A stretch of DNA of 64,000 nucleotides from Onchocerca volvulus (taxonomy: Eukaryota > Nematoda > Chromadorea > Rhabditida > Onchocercidae). The stretch is taken from the NCBI GenBank assembly GCA_000499405.2, contig HG738137.1, forward strand, positions 12,894,121-12,958,120, read 5' to 3'. Made by a program: the position numbers and the translations under genes. The notes below the pieces were generated by a model. That model worked only from the letters and a program-made list of their open reading frames with translations. It searched no databases and was not told where the DNA came from. Positions 1 to 10,772 of the stretch are shown here, one piece after another (within the stretch, counting starts at the first letter, position 1; every line of letters starts with the position of its first letter).

Positions 1-115
1 AATTCTATCAAAAAATATTTTTAATTTCTTTTTTTCAAAATGACGGAATTTCCAGGAATTTTTCTTGAGATTTTGCAAATTTGAACTTTCTAAACTTATA
101 GTTTCATCGAAGTGT
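1..115. repeat. Truncated third copy of the 1.4 kb duplicated segment
   Basis: This stretch matches positions 1957-2066 almost base for base and the corresponding part of the copy near 11.03 kb. It is cut by the window edge on the left. On the right it changes abruptly into Helitron 5' sequence at about 116, so it looks truncated by that insertion. No coding function is recognised. Confidence 0.7.
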
Positions 116-271
116 CATAGACGTGACACGTGAAAAAACGTAACCATATTTACTGATAAAGAAAGTCGATTGGAGTGCAACATTGTGTCAAAGTTTGAAG
201 AAAATCGGTTGAGAACTTCCCGGAGATCACGTGTAGGTAACAGGTAGCATTTATATTTTCATTTATATAGA
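116..271 (-). mobile_element. Helitron-type 5' end fragment
   Basis: Read on the minus strand this begins TCTATATAAATGAAAATAT at 271. It then shows the family's 5' landmark: 'CCGATTTTCTTCAAA', then 'CACAATGTTGCA', then a run ending near CACGTGTCACG. Matching 5' regions occur at 1641, 8510, 29622, 29903 (minus) and 12356 (plus). A 5' TC followed by an AT-rich start is typical of Helitrons. No 3' end is visible, so this is a fragment abutting the tandem-repeat cluster. Confidence 0.6.
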
Positions 272-1260
272 AGGTTACGCAGCAGTAAAAAATCAGTAAT
301 ATCAATAAAGCAAATCTAATGATGAATTTATAAAATGAAAAAGGAGAAAAGGGAAAAGGGAAAAAAAAACCCGAGTCGAAACATTAAACTGATTGAAATC
401 CCTATTTAAAAGGATAGAGAAGGGCGCCTTTGTTAGTCCGTGATGATGATGCGTTGCGCGCGACGGTCATCGACATTGACCCTAGTTGAGGGTTGCAAAG
501 AAATGATCAAAAATTATTTATTGCGCAAGAGTAAAAAACCAATGATATCAATAAAACAAATCTAATGATAAATTTATTAAATAGAAAAAGAGAAAACGAC
601 ATAAAGGGAAAAAAAACCCCGAGTAAACCATCATCGTTGAAATTCCTATATAAAATGATAGAAACAGCGCCTTTGTTAGCGCGTGATGATGATGCGCATT
701 TATTTTTACGCGCGAGGGTAATCACATTGAACCCTCAACATTATCAATAAAATAAATCTAATAATAAATTTATTAAATAAAAAAGGAGAAAACTAAAAAA
801 AACCCGAGTCGGAGCGTTAAACCGCTGCCATTGACATTCCTATACAAAATGATAGAAAAAACGCCTTTGCTAGCATGTGATGATGATGCGCATTTTTATT
901 TGCGCGCGAAGGTCATCACATTGAACCTAGTTGAGGGTTACAAAGAAATGATCAATAATTACCTGTTATTGATTATTATTTGTTAGACAATAATTCACAT
1001 ATAAAATGATAGAAAAGAGCACCTTTGTTAGCGCTTGATAATGATGCGCCTTTGTTGGCGCGCTAGGGTAATCGACATTGACCTAGTTGAGGGTTACAAA
1101 GGAGTAGCCAATTATTTATTATTAAGGGTTATAAAGGATTGGCATATTATTTATTATTATTATTTATTTGTTATAATTTATTACTGTCCATTATTCATTA
1201 TTATTATCATTGTCATCATTATTGATGATTAATTGTTGTTTTTACTACTGATGATTAATT
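272..1260 (-). repeat. Tandem-repeat cluster, left copy
   Basis: Diverged units of roughly 190-250 bp repeat here. Each has 'TATCAATAAAACAAATCTAATGAT', then a purine-rich AAAAAGGAGAAAA tract, then GATGATGATGCGC, then GCGCGCGA and GAGGGTTACAAAG. Unit starts lie near 299, 545 and 739, and partial units continue to about 1110 before AT-rich filler. The same units occur reverse-complemented at 12.70-13.55 kb. Internal minisatellites are common in non-autonomous Helitrons, so I read this as the body of the element whose 5' end is at 1641. Confidence 0.6.
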
Positions 1261-1641
1261 AATAAATGATAAATTTCTATTATTATTGCTAACCGCATTT
1301 TTTACCCAAGAAGAAGAGAGGGAGAGATGGGAAAAAGAAGGAGAATGGCAGAAAAAAAGATAGGCGGAGACTAACCGTATCTTTTACCCCCAAAGGAGAG
1401 AGAGAGAGATGGGGGAAAAAGGAGAATGACAGAAAAAAGGGTAGGCGGAGCCAACAAACTTCACCTCCTCACCTATTTTCAGTTGTCACTGACGTGACAT
1501 GTGAAAAAAGTTACCATATTTACTCATAAAGAAAGTCAGTTGGAGTACAAGGTTGTATCAAAATTTGAAAACAATCGGTATAGAAATTCGCGGAGATCCT
1601 TTAAAGGTAACAGGCAGCATTTACATTTTTATTTATATAGA
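1261..1641 (-). mobile_element. Helitron-type 5' region, left non-autonomous element
   Basis: On the minus strand the element starts at 1641 with TCTATATAAATAAAAATGT. It runs through CCGATTGTTTTCAAATTTTG to a twice-repeated block (about 1290-1370 and 1380-1450) containing CTCCGCCTA, CATTCTCCTT and CCCATCTCTC, then enters the tandem cluster. The same order (5' end, CTCCGCCTA / CATTCTCCTTC / CCCATCT block, tandem units) occurs on the plus strand from 12356. This establishes a composite family of roughly 1.2-1.4 kb. Confidence 0.6.
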
Positions 1642-2095
1642 TTGGTCCCTTTGAAACTATCTTCGCGCTACTTGACCCTTAACACTCCTTGTTTACAATA
1701 ATTATATCTTTTGGATTCTTTCAACAATATTTACTTGGATAAGTTTGATTAAAAGCGATCTAAGGTTACCAAAAAAATGCTAATTTTCCATTGAAATGCA
1801 GTCTTAAACTTCATCATATCAGAAATGTTATGCAATATTTGATATTTCATTTGTTTTATGAATTAAAAAGTTTGCAACTCAAAAAAAAATTTCAAGCACT
1901 CGAATAACAAAATTATTCAAAGATTTTAGGCGAACTTATGGGAAAATCTGTTTTTAGAATTCTATCAAAAAATGTTTTTAATTTCTTTTTTCAAAATTAT
2001 GGAATTCCGAGGAATTTTTCTTGAAATTTTATAAATTTGAACTTTCTGAACTTATATTTTCATTAAGTTATAAAAACTATCCAGAATCATATTTT

Positions 2096-2258
2096 GTTAA
2101 ATAAGACCACCATAGACTGCATTCATAATTGAATTGGTGAACAATATTGCGACAAGTTCGTTTAAAAGTTTATCAGTCACTTCCGTCACACTTTTATTGA
2201 AATGGAAATGATACAAGACTAAATGAATGCGTGGAATTGTTTTAATGGCATTTAAGAT
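2096..2258 (-). pseudogene. Possible exon fragment in duplicated segment A (unrecognised)
   Basis: After a good acceptor (TTTTACACAG) on the minus strand there is an open frame of 53 codons to TAA. It contains DKLLNELVAILFTNSIMNAV. In copy B the DKL-NELVAILFTNSIMNAVYG part is identical in sequence, but a small deletion just upstream shifts the frame. I recognise no family. An open run of this length can arise by chance in AT-rich DNA, so this is a candidate only. Confidence 0.2.
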
Positions 2259-2709
2259 CTGTGTAAAATTAAGTCTAAATCTAAATCCTATTCAAAACAC
2301 TGTTGAAATGATTTACTCATAAATTGATTGACGAAATAGCGATTCTTCGTTTATGTTCCAAACAATTATTAGTGAATGCAGAAATACAGATTCACACACT
2401 ATTTAAGATCGACGGCCTGGAAAAAGAGAACCTATTCCCATATCTTTTAGATTATTTTTCCGTATTTACGTACATTTATGAGGCTTAGATTGAATTTATA
2501 AAGAAATTTATTTCTTGTTCTTCTGCTTATATAACTTTTTTTTACAACTAAAATTACTCATTTTATGGCTAACTTTCTCAAATTGAAAGTGCAAAATATC
2601 TATGAAATTGAATTTAAAATTATTGTAGCTTTTCATCTTATACACTTATCAGTTATTTAGATTATAGGAAAAAGATCAATTTTCTAATGGAAAATAATTA
2701 TTACATCAG

Positions 2710-2782
2710 ATGCTACTGGCAGCAATTGAACGACGCGGCCGTGTGGTCAATTTGAGTTCAAAGCAAGATGATATGGCAACGC
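2710..2782 (+). pseudogene. Possible exon fragment in segment A, weakly SDR-like
   Basis: A plus-strand open stretch follows the acceptor-like TTACATCAG and reads MLLAAIERRGRVVNLSS and on to DDMAT. It ends at a candidate donor. Copy B has AC|GTAAGTAT at the equivalent site, whereas A has ACGCAAGTAT. The segment GRVVNLSS resembles the strand-plus-serine region of short-chain dehydrogenases of the carbonyl reductase type, where GRVVNVSS is common. In B the frame is disrupted. Only about 25 residues are visible and no partner exons were found, so the family call is speculative. Confidence 0.2.
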
Positions 2783-3204
2783 AAGTATCATGTTTATTGA
2801 TTATTATTAATTGCTCTCAGTTTCAAGTTTTTTCTTTTTTTAATAGCAAGAGAAGTGAATTCATGTCTAATTCATTATCAAGTTATATATTTTACGTAGT
2901 GTTTGAGTTGCACACAAAAGAAAAATCTTTTATCTCAATGTCACAGAAATTAGATCCAAATTACATATACATATTGTACTTCATGCAAAATATGAGAAAT
3001 TGAATATTTTCAGCTATTTATCTCATGCAGTGATATAGTTTAGCACCTTACAAGCTTTCTTGCAAAATTGTCACATTTATTCCAAATAATATGACATATA
3101 AGTCGTTCTCCACCATACTCCACATGGCTCATTTTATACGTCCAGCTAATTTTATACAAGCCTGCTTTCCGTTCTTAATTTCCAGCAACCGATGTGAGAA
3201 TATC

Positions 3205-3475
3205 TCAGTTGATCGGTCGCTTTGCAGCTGGAATACGCATATTTTAAGTTAATTTTAACTCTCTTACATATCGCTACAAAGTAGATATTTCAGATAAGCA
3301 TTCATTTCCTAAATCCTATTTTCATTTATAAAATCAAACGAGATTAACTCAACAACCAAAAAAAAAAAATATCCTAGCCCATCGATTACTTTGCAGCTGG
3401 ATATGCATATTTGTAGTTAATTTTAATGTCCTTCCGTGTCGCCACAAAGTAGATATTTAAGGCAAGCATTTATTT
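3205..3475. repeat. Two-copy direct repeat, period about 165 bp
   Basis: Two blocks (about 3212-3312 and 3378-3480) share CTTTGCAGCTGGA, GCATATTT, GTTAATTTTAA, GCCACAAAGTAGATATTT / GCTACAAAGTAGATATTT and AAGCATTYATTTC. They are separated by unrelated AT-rich sequence. No coding potential is evident. Confidence 0.6.
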
Positions 3476-3589
3476 CGTCTGCTGCTGCCGATTGAAGAAT
3501 TACAGATAATATTTGCTCGAATCTCCAGCAAGCAATATTAACGCATTCCCAAATACTGATGCTTTCACACGAATCTTTCAATGATCGTA

Positions 3590-4085
3590 CATTTACCAAA
3601 CAATAAGTTTACATTTCTGCAATACTTTTCCTATGCTGGATACTGTAGAAATGTTGCGTGGGAAGTTCCAATGAATTGCATGTTCGATGGGATTTTCAAA
3701 GTGGAATGAGCAATTCTACCTGTTAGGAATGCTGTAGCTATTCGGATGATGCAAGAGCTAAGTCATTTTGGGTAGAATTACTGCCAGAATCGATCTAATT
3801 AGGACGTTTTATCAGTTCCACTTGACGCATCTGAAAAAAAATTCCTCCAAAACGATTATTGATGATTTGCATAATTTGATCGTAAATGCCTTTTTGCTCA
3901 AACAGTAGCTTAAGAATATTTGATTGCACAAACGACAAAAGATCAGTTATGTTATAATTTTGTTCACGACACAATTCTACATCAAACAAAACGCAGATCG
4001 ATTCGATAATGTCATTCCCAATTGACTGAGAACTTTATTCTCCATTTCTAAGCACAGCTTCATTGCTGCTGATGTATATTCCAGC
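3590..4085 (-). pseudogene. Decayed Helitron Pif1-like helicase fragment
   Basis: Conceptual translation of the minus strand, switching frames, follows the Helitron helicase order. First comes a KVLSQLGMTLSNRSA stretch (near 4050-3990). Next, in another frame, comes LFDVELCREQNYN with a TDLLSFVQSNI run. Then follows FEQKGIYDQIMQIINNRFGG up to IFF. After a further shift comes a Walker A region reading DASSGTDKT, where the family has APGGTGKT. An IAT-FLTGRIAHSTLKIPSN block follows, where the family has GGRTAHSALKLP. Stops and at least three frameshifts are present and the P-loop glycines are lost, so the copy is dead. It has the same orientation as the Rep-side remnant at 6.7-7.4 kb but is separated from it by host-like exons. 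Confidence 0.7.
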
Positions 4086-5414
4086 CTGAGATTTCATCGA
4101 TATGTAATATCGCATTCCTATCATTTCTTACTGGTTGCAAGCCAAAAACTGTCTTGTCGCTGGTTTTATTCACGTACTTGCAAATAAATTTGATCGATTT
4201 AACAGAATTACAGTATTTCAGTTTATGTGAACTTTATATGTTTTTAATAGCAAAGGTGAATATGGAACAACCCTCTCTGGTTAACTATTTCGCTATCATT
4301 TTTCTGCCATCTTACGCGTTCATAAAAACATGTGCGTATTTGAATGCGACGTTATGTCAATATTTCAAAGCAACAGGTAAGGACTTTCCGATATCTAAGA
4401 TTTTGAATCAATATAGATAAGATGCGTGTTAAAGAACCTTGAGACGAACACTGACATTTCAATTTTATAGATTAGCTGAAGCCGGACACGAGAAACATGG
4501 CGATCCAGCTAGTTTACAATAACAATAAAGGAAAAATATGTTATACAACAGTAATAACAATATTTGCACTTCTCTGTATTTCTTGCGAAGTAATGATTTG
4601 AACTTCTGAATTATACTGAATTTCTAACTAATTTCATCGCCTAGCACTTTGCTAGTATTTTCATAAGGGAAATGCAAAACAAATCGTTGTTGTTAGCTCA
4701 TTATGTTATTAGTTAATTCGTAGTAGCGTAAGACCATAGGTCATATTGGATGCTTTTCAACATTGAGATTGACTTCGAGATTACGAAGCATTCCAGTGAA
4801 TTTTTGAAGTTAAATTAGAGAAATTGAATTTTTATTTCCAAAAGTGGCTTAAAACGAAAATTTACAAATGAAAAGTATAGAAATGACGATCAAATAACAA
4901 AGAAGATATATAAGAAATATCAAAGTAGTATAAAAATGGTAATAGTTGTATGGAAAGATTTCTTTCAATAAGAAAGAGTTATAGTAAACTTTCCGAGTTT
5001 GCAAGAATCAAAATGATTTGCAAAAATTGAAAGCAATGAAAAGAAATATCTATAAATTTATATGATGTTCACTTGCTCTGATATCGAACAAAACAAGTCA
5101 AAAAAGATGTATCGAAAATAATAAATTTAAAAAAAAAAACCAAAAAGAAAAGCAATTAATGATTTCTGTCTCTCAAAAAATTTGCCTTCTTTTCAACTTA
5201 AAATTCCAGAAAGAATACCGACGAGAAAATTCTGTTGCAGAAAAATCCTACTGAGGAAAATGTTGTATTTATTAAATATTCTTATTCTTTTGATTAATTT
5301 ATGGAGGCATCATTTTTTTGGCATGATAATTTTACAAATTCATCCCTAGATAAATTACTGCAGCTTTATGCACATCATAAATTTTTGTGAGATTTATCAA
5401 AACTTTCTCGAAAT
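4086..5414. other. Non-coding stretch, little recognised
   Basis: AT-rich sequence. A short piece near 4330-4385 (TGCGTATTTGAATGCGACGTT and beyond) is another fragment of the Helitron 5' family. Nothing else is recognised. Confidence 0.4.
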
Positions 5415-8400
5415 TTAACAATTCAAATTTACATATTTTCCAATCACTTCTGGTGAATTGTTAGTGCTTGCACTTTCGACACCAGAATCACCATTTGATA
5501 CATGATGCTGTGTTGTATGATAATTCATTGAATTCTGAAATTTATGATTTGAAAATTCTGAGAAAACAGGACATTTTCGATATAAGAATTTTCAAATCTA
5601 ACATTTAGTCACATTCTAATCAATAGGAGATATGCGATGAAGTTTACCAGTTGGTACATTTTAGTTCATTGTAGTAACCATCACAAAGTGTGGGCTGTAC
5701 ATTAGCTACTGGGTAATTTTGTTTCAAATTCTGGAATCGTTACAAAAATCGATTTTTCAGTTTTATATTGTATGATTTTCAAATTTTAAAAATATTAGGA
5801 AAAAAATTTCAAGTTTTCAATTACTCAATAAAACTATTAAGGATAACCTACTCGTCCATAATAGGATGATGACGTATTTGAAGCGTTCATACGAACTTCA
5901 TAATCATATGGATGCAAACCAGGATAAACAAAGCGTGCGATACGAAGTTCATGTGGGCCATGCGCAAACCTGACATTATAATTTTGTATATTTGTATTAA
6001 GAAATTAAATTGAATGCATTTCACTGTAATAATAATACCGTAGTAGTAATACTGCAATAGTACTTTTTATTGCGGCAATAATATCGTAATGCTACATCGT
6101 AATAGAGGTTTTTTGGTCATAATTATGTATTACTAGCACGCACCAACCATTCTCCGCGTGGCCGATTTAGTTAGTGTATGGGAACCAGCAACGCTTTGCG
6201 TGTTCGGCTCCAGGTAGTCTATATAATAAAAACGACAGCGTTCTTTTGTTCATAATCTTAGAAAATTTTTAATTACGACCCTTATTTGTATTAATTCAAA
6301 ATCTTAGATACTGGAAACTCCTTTTACCTATTGCTTCGAAATTTTGAAGCAACGTTACATTCGAATACGAGTATGTTTTTATATACACGCGTTGCTATAG
6401 CTCGGTCTAACTAATTGGAAAAAAAGAAAAGAGAAAGCGCATGTTGCGGAGAAATTGTGGAAAAAAAAACAGAGTTTGTTAATTGATTTGTAATTTGTTG
6501 GACTGGAGATTGATTCTTGCTATTGTGATTCGGCTAGGTCAGCAATAGGTGGGAGAAGGTTTTTTGTTTCTTGTGTTACAAAGATGAATTCTGTTGAGAA
6601 AGGGTTTTATTGATTGATGAACAATGATTCTTCGTAATGAACAATTATTAGAGAATATCCAGGCAAACTAACCACTGAGTTATTCTTTCCTTTGTCGCTG
6701 ATAGAGAAGAATATTGTTTAACTAACTTGTCGGACTGTTGGATTTATGTTGACTATCTGGCAATAGAAGTAGATAGCCGGCTTTACAATAAATTTGTCCT
6801 TTCATTTTAAAAATTGGCATGACTTGTGTTGTTACGATTTCTGCCGAATATGTCATTTGAAAGCGGGAGTTGTATTTTCTGATGACAGATAGAAAATGCT
6901 TTAAATCGGCAATATTTTCGGCAAGCAACTTGGAGAACCGCCAGAGCCAATTTTTAATGGCTATAGCGATTCTCCAAGTTGAGGGAGTTTGATTTTTCCG
7001 TCGACGCAACACATTCCTTTCGTTCCTCCCTTGAAATTTCAGAGTCTTGCAATAAGGAAGCACTTCAATCATAATGCCGATGAGAACATGCGGACTCAAA
7101 TTATAATCATCAACCGGGTTGTGCCGGAATGCAAGGCGGTTATAGTCGCGTGACTGCTGAACATGGAATCGTGTTTGACTCTGATTTCCTGTTTCTTGTT
7201 GTTATCTTTCAGCTACTTTCAGACTATCGCGTTCATTCTGTTCAGAACAAAGCAGATCTGAAGCTGCAGAACACAATCGACATGCCCGCAACTGTGCATC
7301 CTCAAATCTGACTGTATGTTGCTCTGCTAGCACTTGAGCGATTCTTTTCTTTTTCGCGCGTTCGCTGATGCCCGTTCTTCCTTAATTTGATTTGCAATTA
7401 ATCATCGCAATGTTTTCATTCTGCGAGTATAACGACCTAAGTTTGATCATCTGCGAGGCATTATTTGGATGAACTAAAGCAGATCGATCGCACCCGATTA
7501 GTCCTCGAAATTATTTAAGATTATCCAAGTACATTAACCACTGGATCATTCTTTCCTTTATCACTTGTAGAGAAGAATAGAATTCCTTGACTATCGATTT
7601 TTCGCTACTTCTGTGTCAATCTGTGTCAGTGTAGAAACTCCGAACTGAACTGTTCGTTAATCTGAAGTTTTGTCGAACTTGAATTCTTCAAAATCCGACC
7701 TTTAAATTCTTTCGATGCTCCTCCTTCTTTTCTCATTTCCGAAATGTTGCCTTATGATTGGTTGATAGCACTCATTTATTTGTTAATCGGAGCGTTTTGG
7801 AGTGAAACAGGCTTATCCTCACGTTAAAAGAAGTAGATTTAGCTACATGGAAGCATATGTCTTTAGATGAGTTTTTGTTCTAAAATTTCAAATTAATTGG
7901 TAAAGAACTTGAAGCGTTGTGTTTAAATGAACAAAGAAATTTACGGCAAAAAATCAATCCAAGACATAAATAATATTAGAAGTCAGAAAAATAATCCATA
8001 AATTGCTTGAGCGAAACATTTTATTATACACTATCATGATCTTGACGTTTCTGCGATGCAACTACACTCCCGCAAATCAATAGATAAACGAAATGCATTC
8101 CTCACAAAGCAAAAAACAAACGGAAAAACTTTAATTACGTGCCTTATCTATTTAAAAACATTCGCCTAATTCGAATGCAACATTGTATGAAAATTTGAAA
8201 TCAGTCGGTAAAGAATTTGAAACGTTGCAGGTAGTAGGAGCGGTTAATGTAGAAAGTAGGCGTGGTGAATATTCTATTCGCTGATGAAGGCGAGGTCAAA
8301 AAATTCAGCCCGCTCATGAGGTGCGATGCAGGGCAAGGTTAAAAAAATTAGTCGGCTTACTTACTTTTAACTTTCACGGGCGTGACAAATGAAAAAAAAG

Positions 8401-9732
8401 TTACATAGAAAAGAATGCCTATTCGAATGCAAGGTCTGTGAAAATTTGAAAACAATCGGTGGAGAACTTCGGAGAATTTAAGATGAAATCAACATTTTTA
8501 TTTATATAGATAATTTAAAATATTCATTAATATTCACTAACCAACAACGTTCACCATATCGGCATGGTATTCTGTTGCTCCAAAAATGACATAATGTTGT
8601 TTTATATAATTCACGATTTCTTTGACTTACAGCTTTTGATATACGAAGCTAAAATTTTTTGCACATTTTTGCAAAATTTATTAGAATTAATATTTTTCGA
8701 AATTAAGTTTAGTCTCATGTGTTTTAAGTGCTTACGTTATTTATGTATTTTATGTGTTAAATTCTAATATTATCGTAAAAAATAGGATGAAGCAAACAGC
8801 TTTGCGCCACGTTTAAAAACATTAATTTAGTTAATGCTGTTGAAAATATAATTTCGTAAAATAAGGCATTGTTAAATTTTTAATAATTTTAGTCAAAATA
8901 TTAACCTGACTTCTAGTTGCACAGGTTAACGGGGTACTTTGCATTTGCGCTCCTCGAATCATAAATTCATTGACTGATTGTTTCTGAGTCACCAGTTTCA
9001 GTTCTGCTATTCTCTGTTCGGAATCTTCGTTCCGTTTCAAATTACAGTTCTTGCATAGCCTGATATGCAAAAAAAGATAATATAACATAATGGGTAACAT
9101 ATATTTGTTAAATAAAGCGAAAAAAAAATCATTTAGTACTATAATTTCATATCTTTTGGTTGCAAATATAAAGCTTTGTATAGTTTAACTTATAGCACAA
9201 AAAATTTAATTTTTCAAGATCACTCAGAAAGTTGGTGAATTTCATTTTAGTTTCACTCTCCGACGAAATTTGAAAATTTTCAGCCTGAAATTAGCATGTA
9301 GATTTATGAATTTCAATTAAAATTTATTTCTGAAAAATTCTCACTTCTAAAAATGAATTTTTATTCCAACATTTTTTGCACTATAGGAAATGAACCATGT
9401 ATTGTAATTCAGACTTTGATGAATTTGAAGTAACCTCAAATTTACATTCTATCTTTAGTCCAACAATCATTTTGCCAAAACAAATTTGCATGAATTTTAT
9501 CCCGCTGGAAATTTGAGCAACTGACCTTCTAGCCAATACTTGTTGATTAAGAAATCTTTCCCGATTTTTTCCATTTTCAAACTCACTTGTGATCAATTAA
9601 CGGTGCTGATAATGATAGTGTAGTTGTTTGAGTAGTTGTTGAGATGCCGCCTAATTTGGGATAAAATATATTTCGGTCACTATCAACAGCAGCTATGCCA
9701 TTCGCTTGATCCTGTTGATGTAAACTGGACAT
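5415..9732 (-). CDS. Unrecognised multi-exon gene or gene fragments, interrupted by a Helitron
   Basis: Several minus-strand stretches look like true exons. (1) 9732-9587: ATG, MSSLHQQDQANGIAAVDSDR onward, donor AA|GTGAGT. (2) 9059-8906: acceptor ATATCAG, LCKNCNLKRNEDSEQRIAEL then KLVTQKQSVNEF, donor CAG|GTTAAT; it joins exon 1 in phase. (3) 5969-5852: FAHGPHELRIARFVYPGLH then PYDYE, donor GA|GTAGGT. (4) 5730-5648: NLKQNYPVANVQPTLCDGYY; in phase with (3). (5) about 5516-5415: NSMNYHTTQHHVSNGDSG then VESASTNNSPE, ending TAA. Phases do not match between (2) and (3) or between (4) and (5), so exons are missing, or the pieces are decayed or come from different genes. The CxxCxL segment in exon 2, followed by an EQRIAEL stretch, faintly recalls the second half of a DM (doublesex/MAB-3) domain, but the first half is absent. 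A Helitron occupies 6133-8510 between exons 2 and 3. Confidence 0.35.
6640..6720. repeat. Direct repeat, partner at 7500-7580
   Basis: About 80 bp here (ATTAGAGAATATCCAGGCAA... then ATTCTTTCCTTTGTCGCTG, ATAGAGAAGAATA) matches 7500-7580 with few changes (ATTCTTTCCTTTATCACTTG, TAGAGAAGAATA). Both copies lie inside the Helitron and flank its Rep remnant. An internal duplication or a partial re-insertion would explain them. Confidence 0.55.
6722..7400 (-). pseudogene. Helitron Rep/helicase N-terminal remnant
   Basis: Reading the minus strand from about 7400 gives the Arg/Glu/Gln-rich, low-complexity N-terminal region of Helitron proteins (EERASANARKRKESLK, then RFEDAQLRACRLCSAASD with ERDSLKVAE). 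Next is NPVDDYNLSPHVLIGIM and then CKTLKF, matching the conserved 'IG.M...C..C.AL.F' element. After a frame slip come an EIVTTQVMPIFKMKGQIY segment and LLLLPDSQHK, the equivalent of the conserved 'KGQIYH..GSLLP.PD..H' block. In-frame stops (for example after KVAER) and missing central sequence show it is inactive. The longest single open stretch is 6722-7099. Confidence 0.65.
7600..7820. repeat. Dispersed Helitron-internal repeat
   Basis: This segment (GTCAGTGTAGAAACTCCGAA, CTTTCGATGCTCCTCCTT, ATCGGAGCGTTTTGG) is a diverged copy of 10505-10730. A part (ATCGGAGCGTTTTGGCGGGA) recurs twice at 29685-29760. It lies within the Helitron at 6133-8510. No gene is visible in it. Confidence 0.55.
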
Positions 9733-10059
9733 CGTCTTTAAATTATATTGATAGGAAATTGTTAAAATGCCTACTTTTCTATGACCTGAAAACTCGAGAT
9801 ATTGAAGAAAGTTGATGAATTAACTCTACCAATTCCCAAAACCAATGATTCTCTGATAACTTCCCTCCCATCAAAAGAAGTTCCAATTATATATTGTATT
9901 ATCGAGTCATCAATTCATTGTATACTTCAGTTCTGGCAAATAAAATTCGTTATATCAAGAACATCATTACACAACAAATCAATTGTATCAAATTCCAATT
10001 CTCAACAAAAATCTTTCACATATTACTTTCATGACAATTTCTTTTGGGGTTCGAGGTGA

Positions 10060-10690
10060 GGACGACCAATTATGAGACGACGCACTAGAGATCAGATAAG
10101 AAGGAAGAGTCCAGGAAAAACCTAAAAGCTTGGATTTTGGAATTTGAATTGAGTTCAGTTCGGAATTAAAGTCAGTTCTTAAGCTACAGAGTAATCGAAA
10201 CAGTTCAAGTTCAAAGTTCTAATACCGACGCTGCAATAGCAGCTGATTTTATTTTAAAGAGAGACAGTAATAGCGACAATCCAACAATTCAGTCAGGAGT
10301 TTTCCTTTATACTAGTGACAATTGAAAAAATAACCCGGTAATCAGTTCACTCGGAAATTTTCTAGAATCGCTTGTAATATGAATGTGGTCAATAAAATAA
10401 TAAAAAATTAGTAAATTGTTAAAAAAATTATTGAATTTAATAAAAACCTAATCCGTTAAACTCAATAAAATTCTTCTCAACAAGATTCATCTGTTTTACA
10501 ATAACATAAGTCAGTGTAAGAACTCCGAACCTGAGATGTTTCTATTGCTGTGTCGATGTAAGAATTGATTTGATTTGAATTCCAAACTGAATTCAAATCG
10601 AACTCCGGACCTTTTAAATCCTTTCGGGGCTCCTCCTCCTTTCCTGATCTCCAACTTGTCGCCTCATGAATGGTCGATCTCATTTTGTTT
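10060..10690. repeat. Foldback: inverted repeat with about 165-bp arms
   Basis: The left arm (about 10060-10235) and the reverse complement of the right arm (about 10500-10690) align along their length. Examples are ACGACCAATTATGAGACGAC against TCGACCATTCATGAGGCGAC, and GAGATCAGATAAGAAGG against GAGATCAGGAAAGGAGG. The loop between them is about 265 bp and contains unique AT-rich sequence. The right arm belongs to the dispersed repeat also seen at 7600-7820. Transcription would give a long imperfect hairpin. Confidence 0.6.
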
Positions 10691-10772
10691 ATCTCATAAT
10701 CGGAGAGTTTTGGCGGTAAACATGTTTTCCTCTTGGCGGTAAATATATTTATCCTTCTGGCGGTTTACACGT

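Larger units (their letters stand above)
1645..3100. repeat. Segmental duplication, copy A
   Basis: Copy A aligns in direct orientation with 10773-12175 over nearly its whole length, with scattered substitutions and small indels. I estimate identity by eye at about 80 percent. Shared landmarks include CTACTTGACC at the left, ATAGACTGCATTCATAATTG in the middle and GTGATATA near the right. Two short reading frames are open in A but broken in B: a plus-strand stretch near 2710-2782 and a minus-strand stretch near 2096-2258. A may therefore retain older coding sequence, or the frames may be chance. Confidence 0.75.
6133..8510 (-). mobile_element. Helitron with candidate complete ends
   Basis: On the minus strand the element opens at 8510 with TCTATATAAATAAAAATG and closes at 6133 with GCGTGCTAG. 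The flanking bases are A (8511) and T (6132), the A/T target expected for Helitrons, with no target duplication. Just before the CTAG lies a CACGC...GCGTG inverted pair that can form the 3' hairpin. Inside are a degenerate Rep N-terminal coding remnant (6722-7400) and extra partial 5' regions (about 7870-7950 and 8165-8235). A plus-strand TCTATATAATAAAA near 6218 suggests a nested or fused copy. At about 2.4 kb it is far shorter than an autonomous element. Confidence 0.6.

Noticed and set aside
1035..1232. Open frames within the left tandem-repeat cluster (also 565-750)
   Set aside because: Low-complexity frames lying inside repeat units. The equivalent positions in other units are not open.
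4154..4420. 88-codon frame sharing a YLNATLCQ peptide with a frame at 29663-29866
   Set aside because: The shared peptide comes from the Helitron 5' repeat in both places, so it is not evidence of a gene family.
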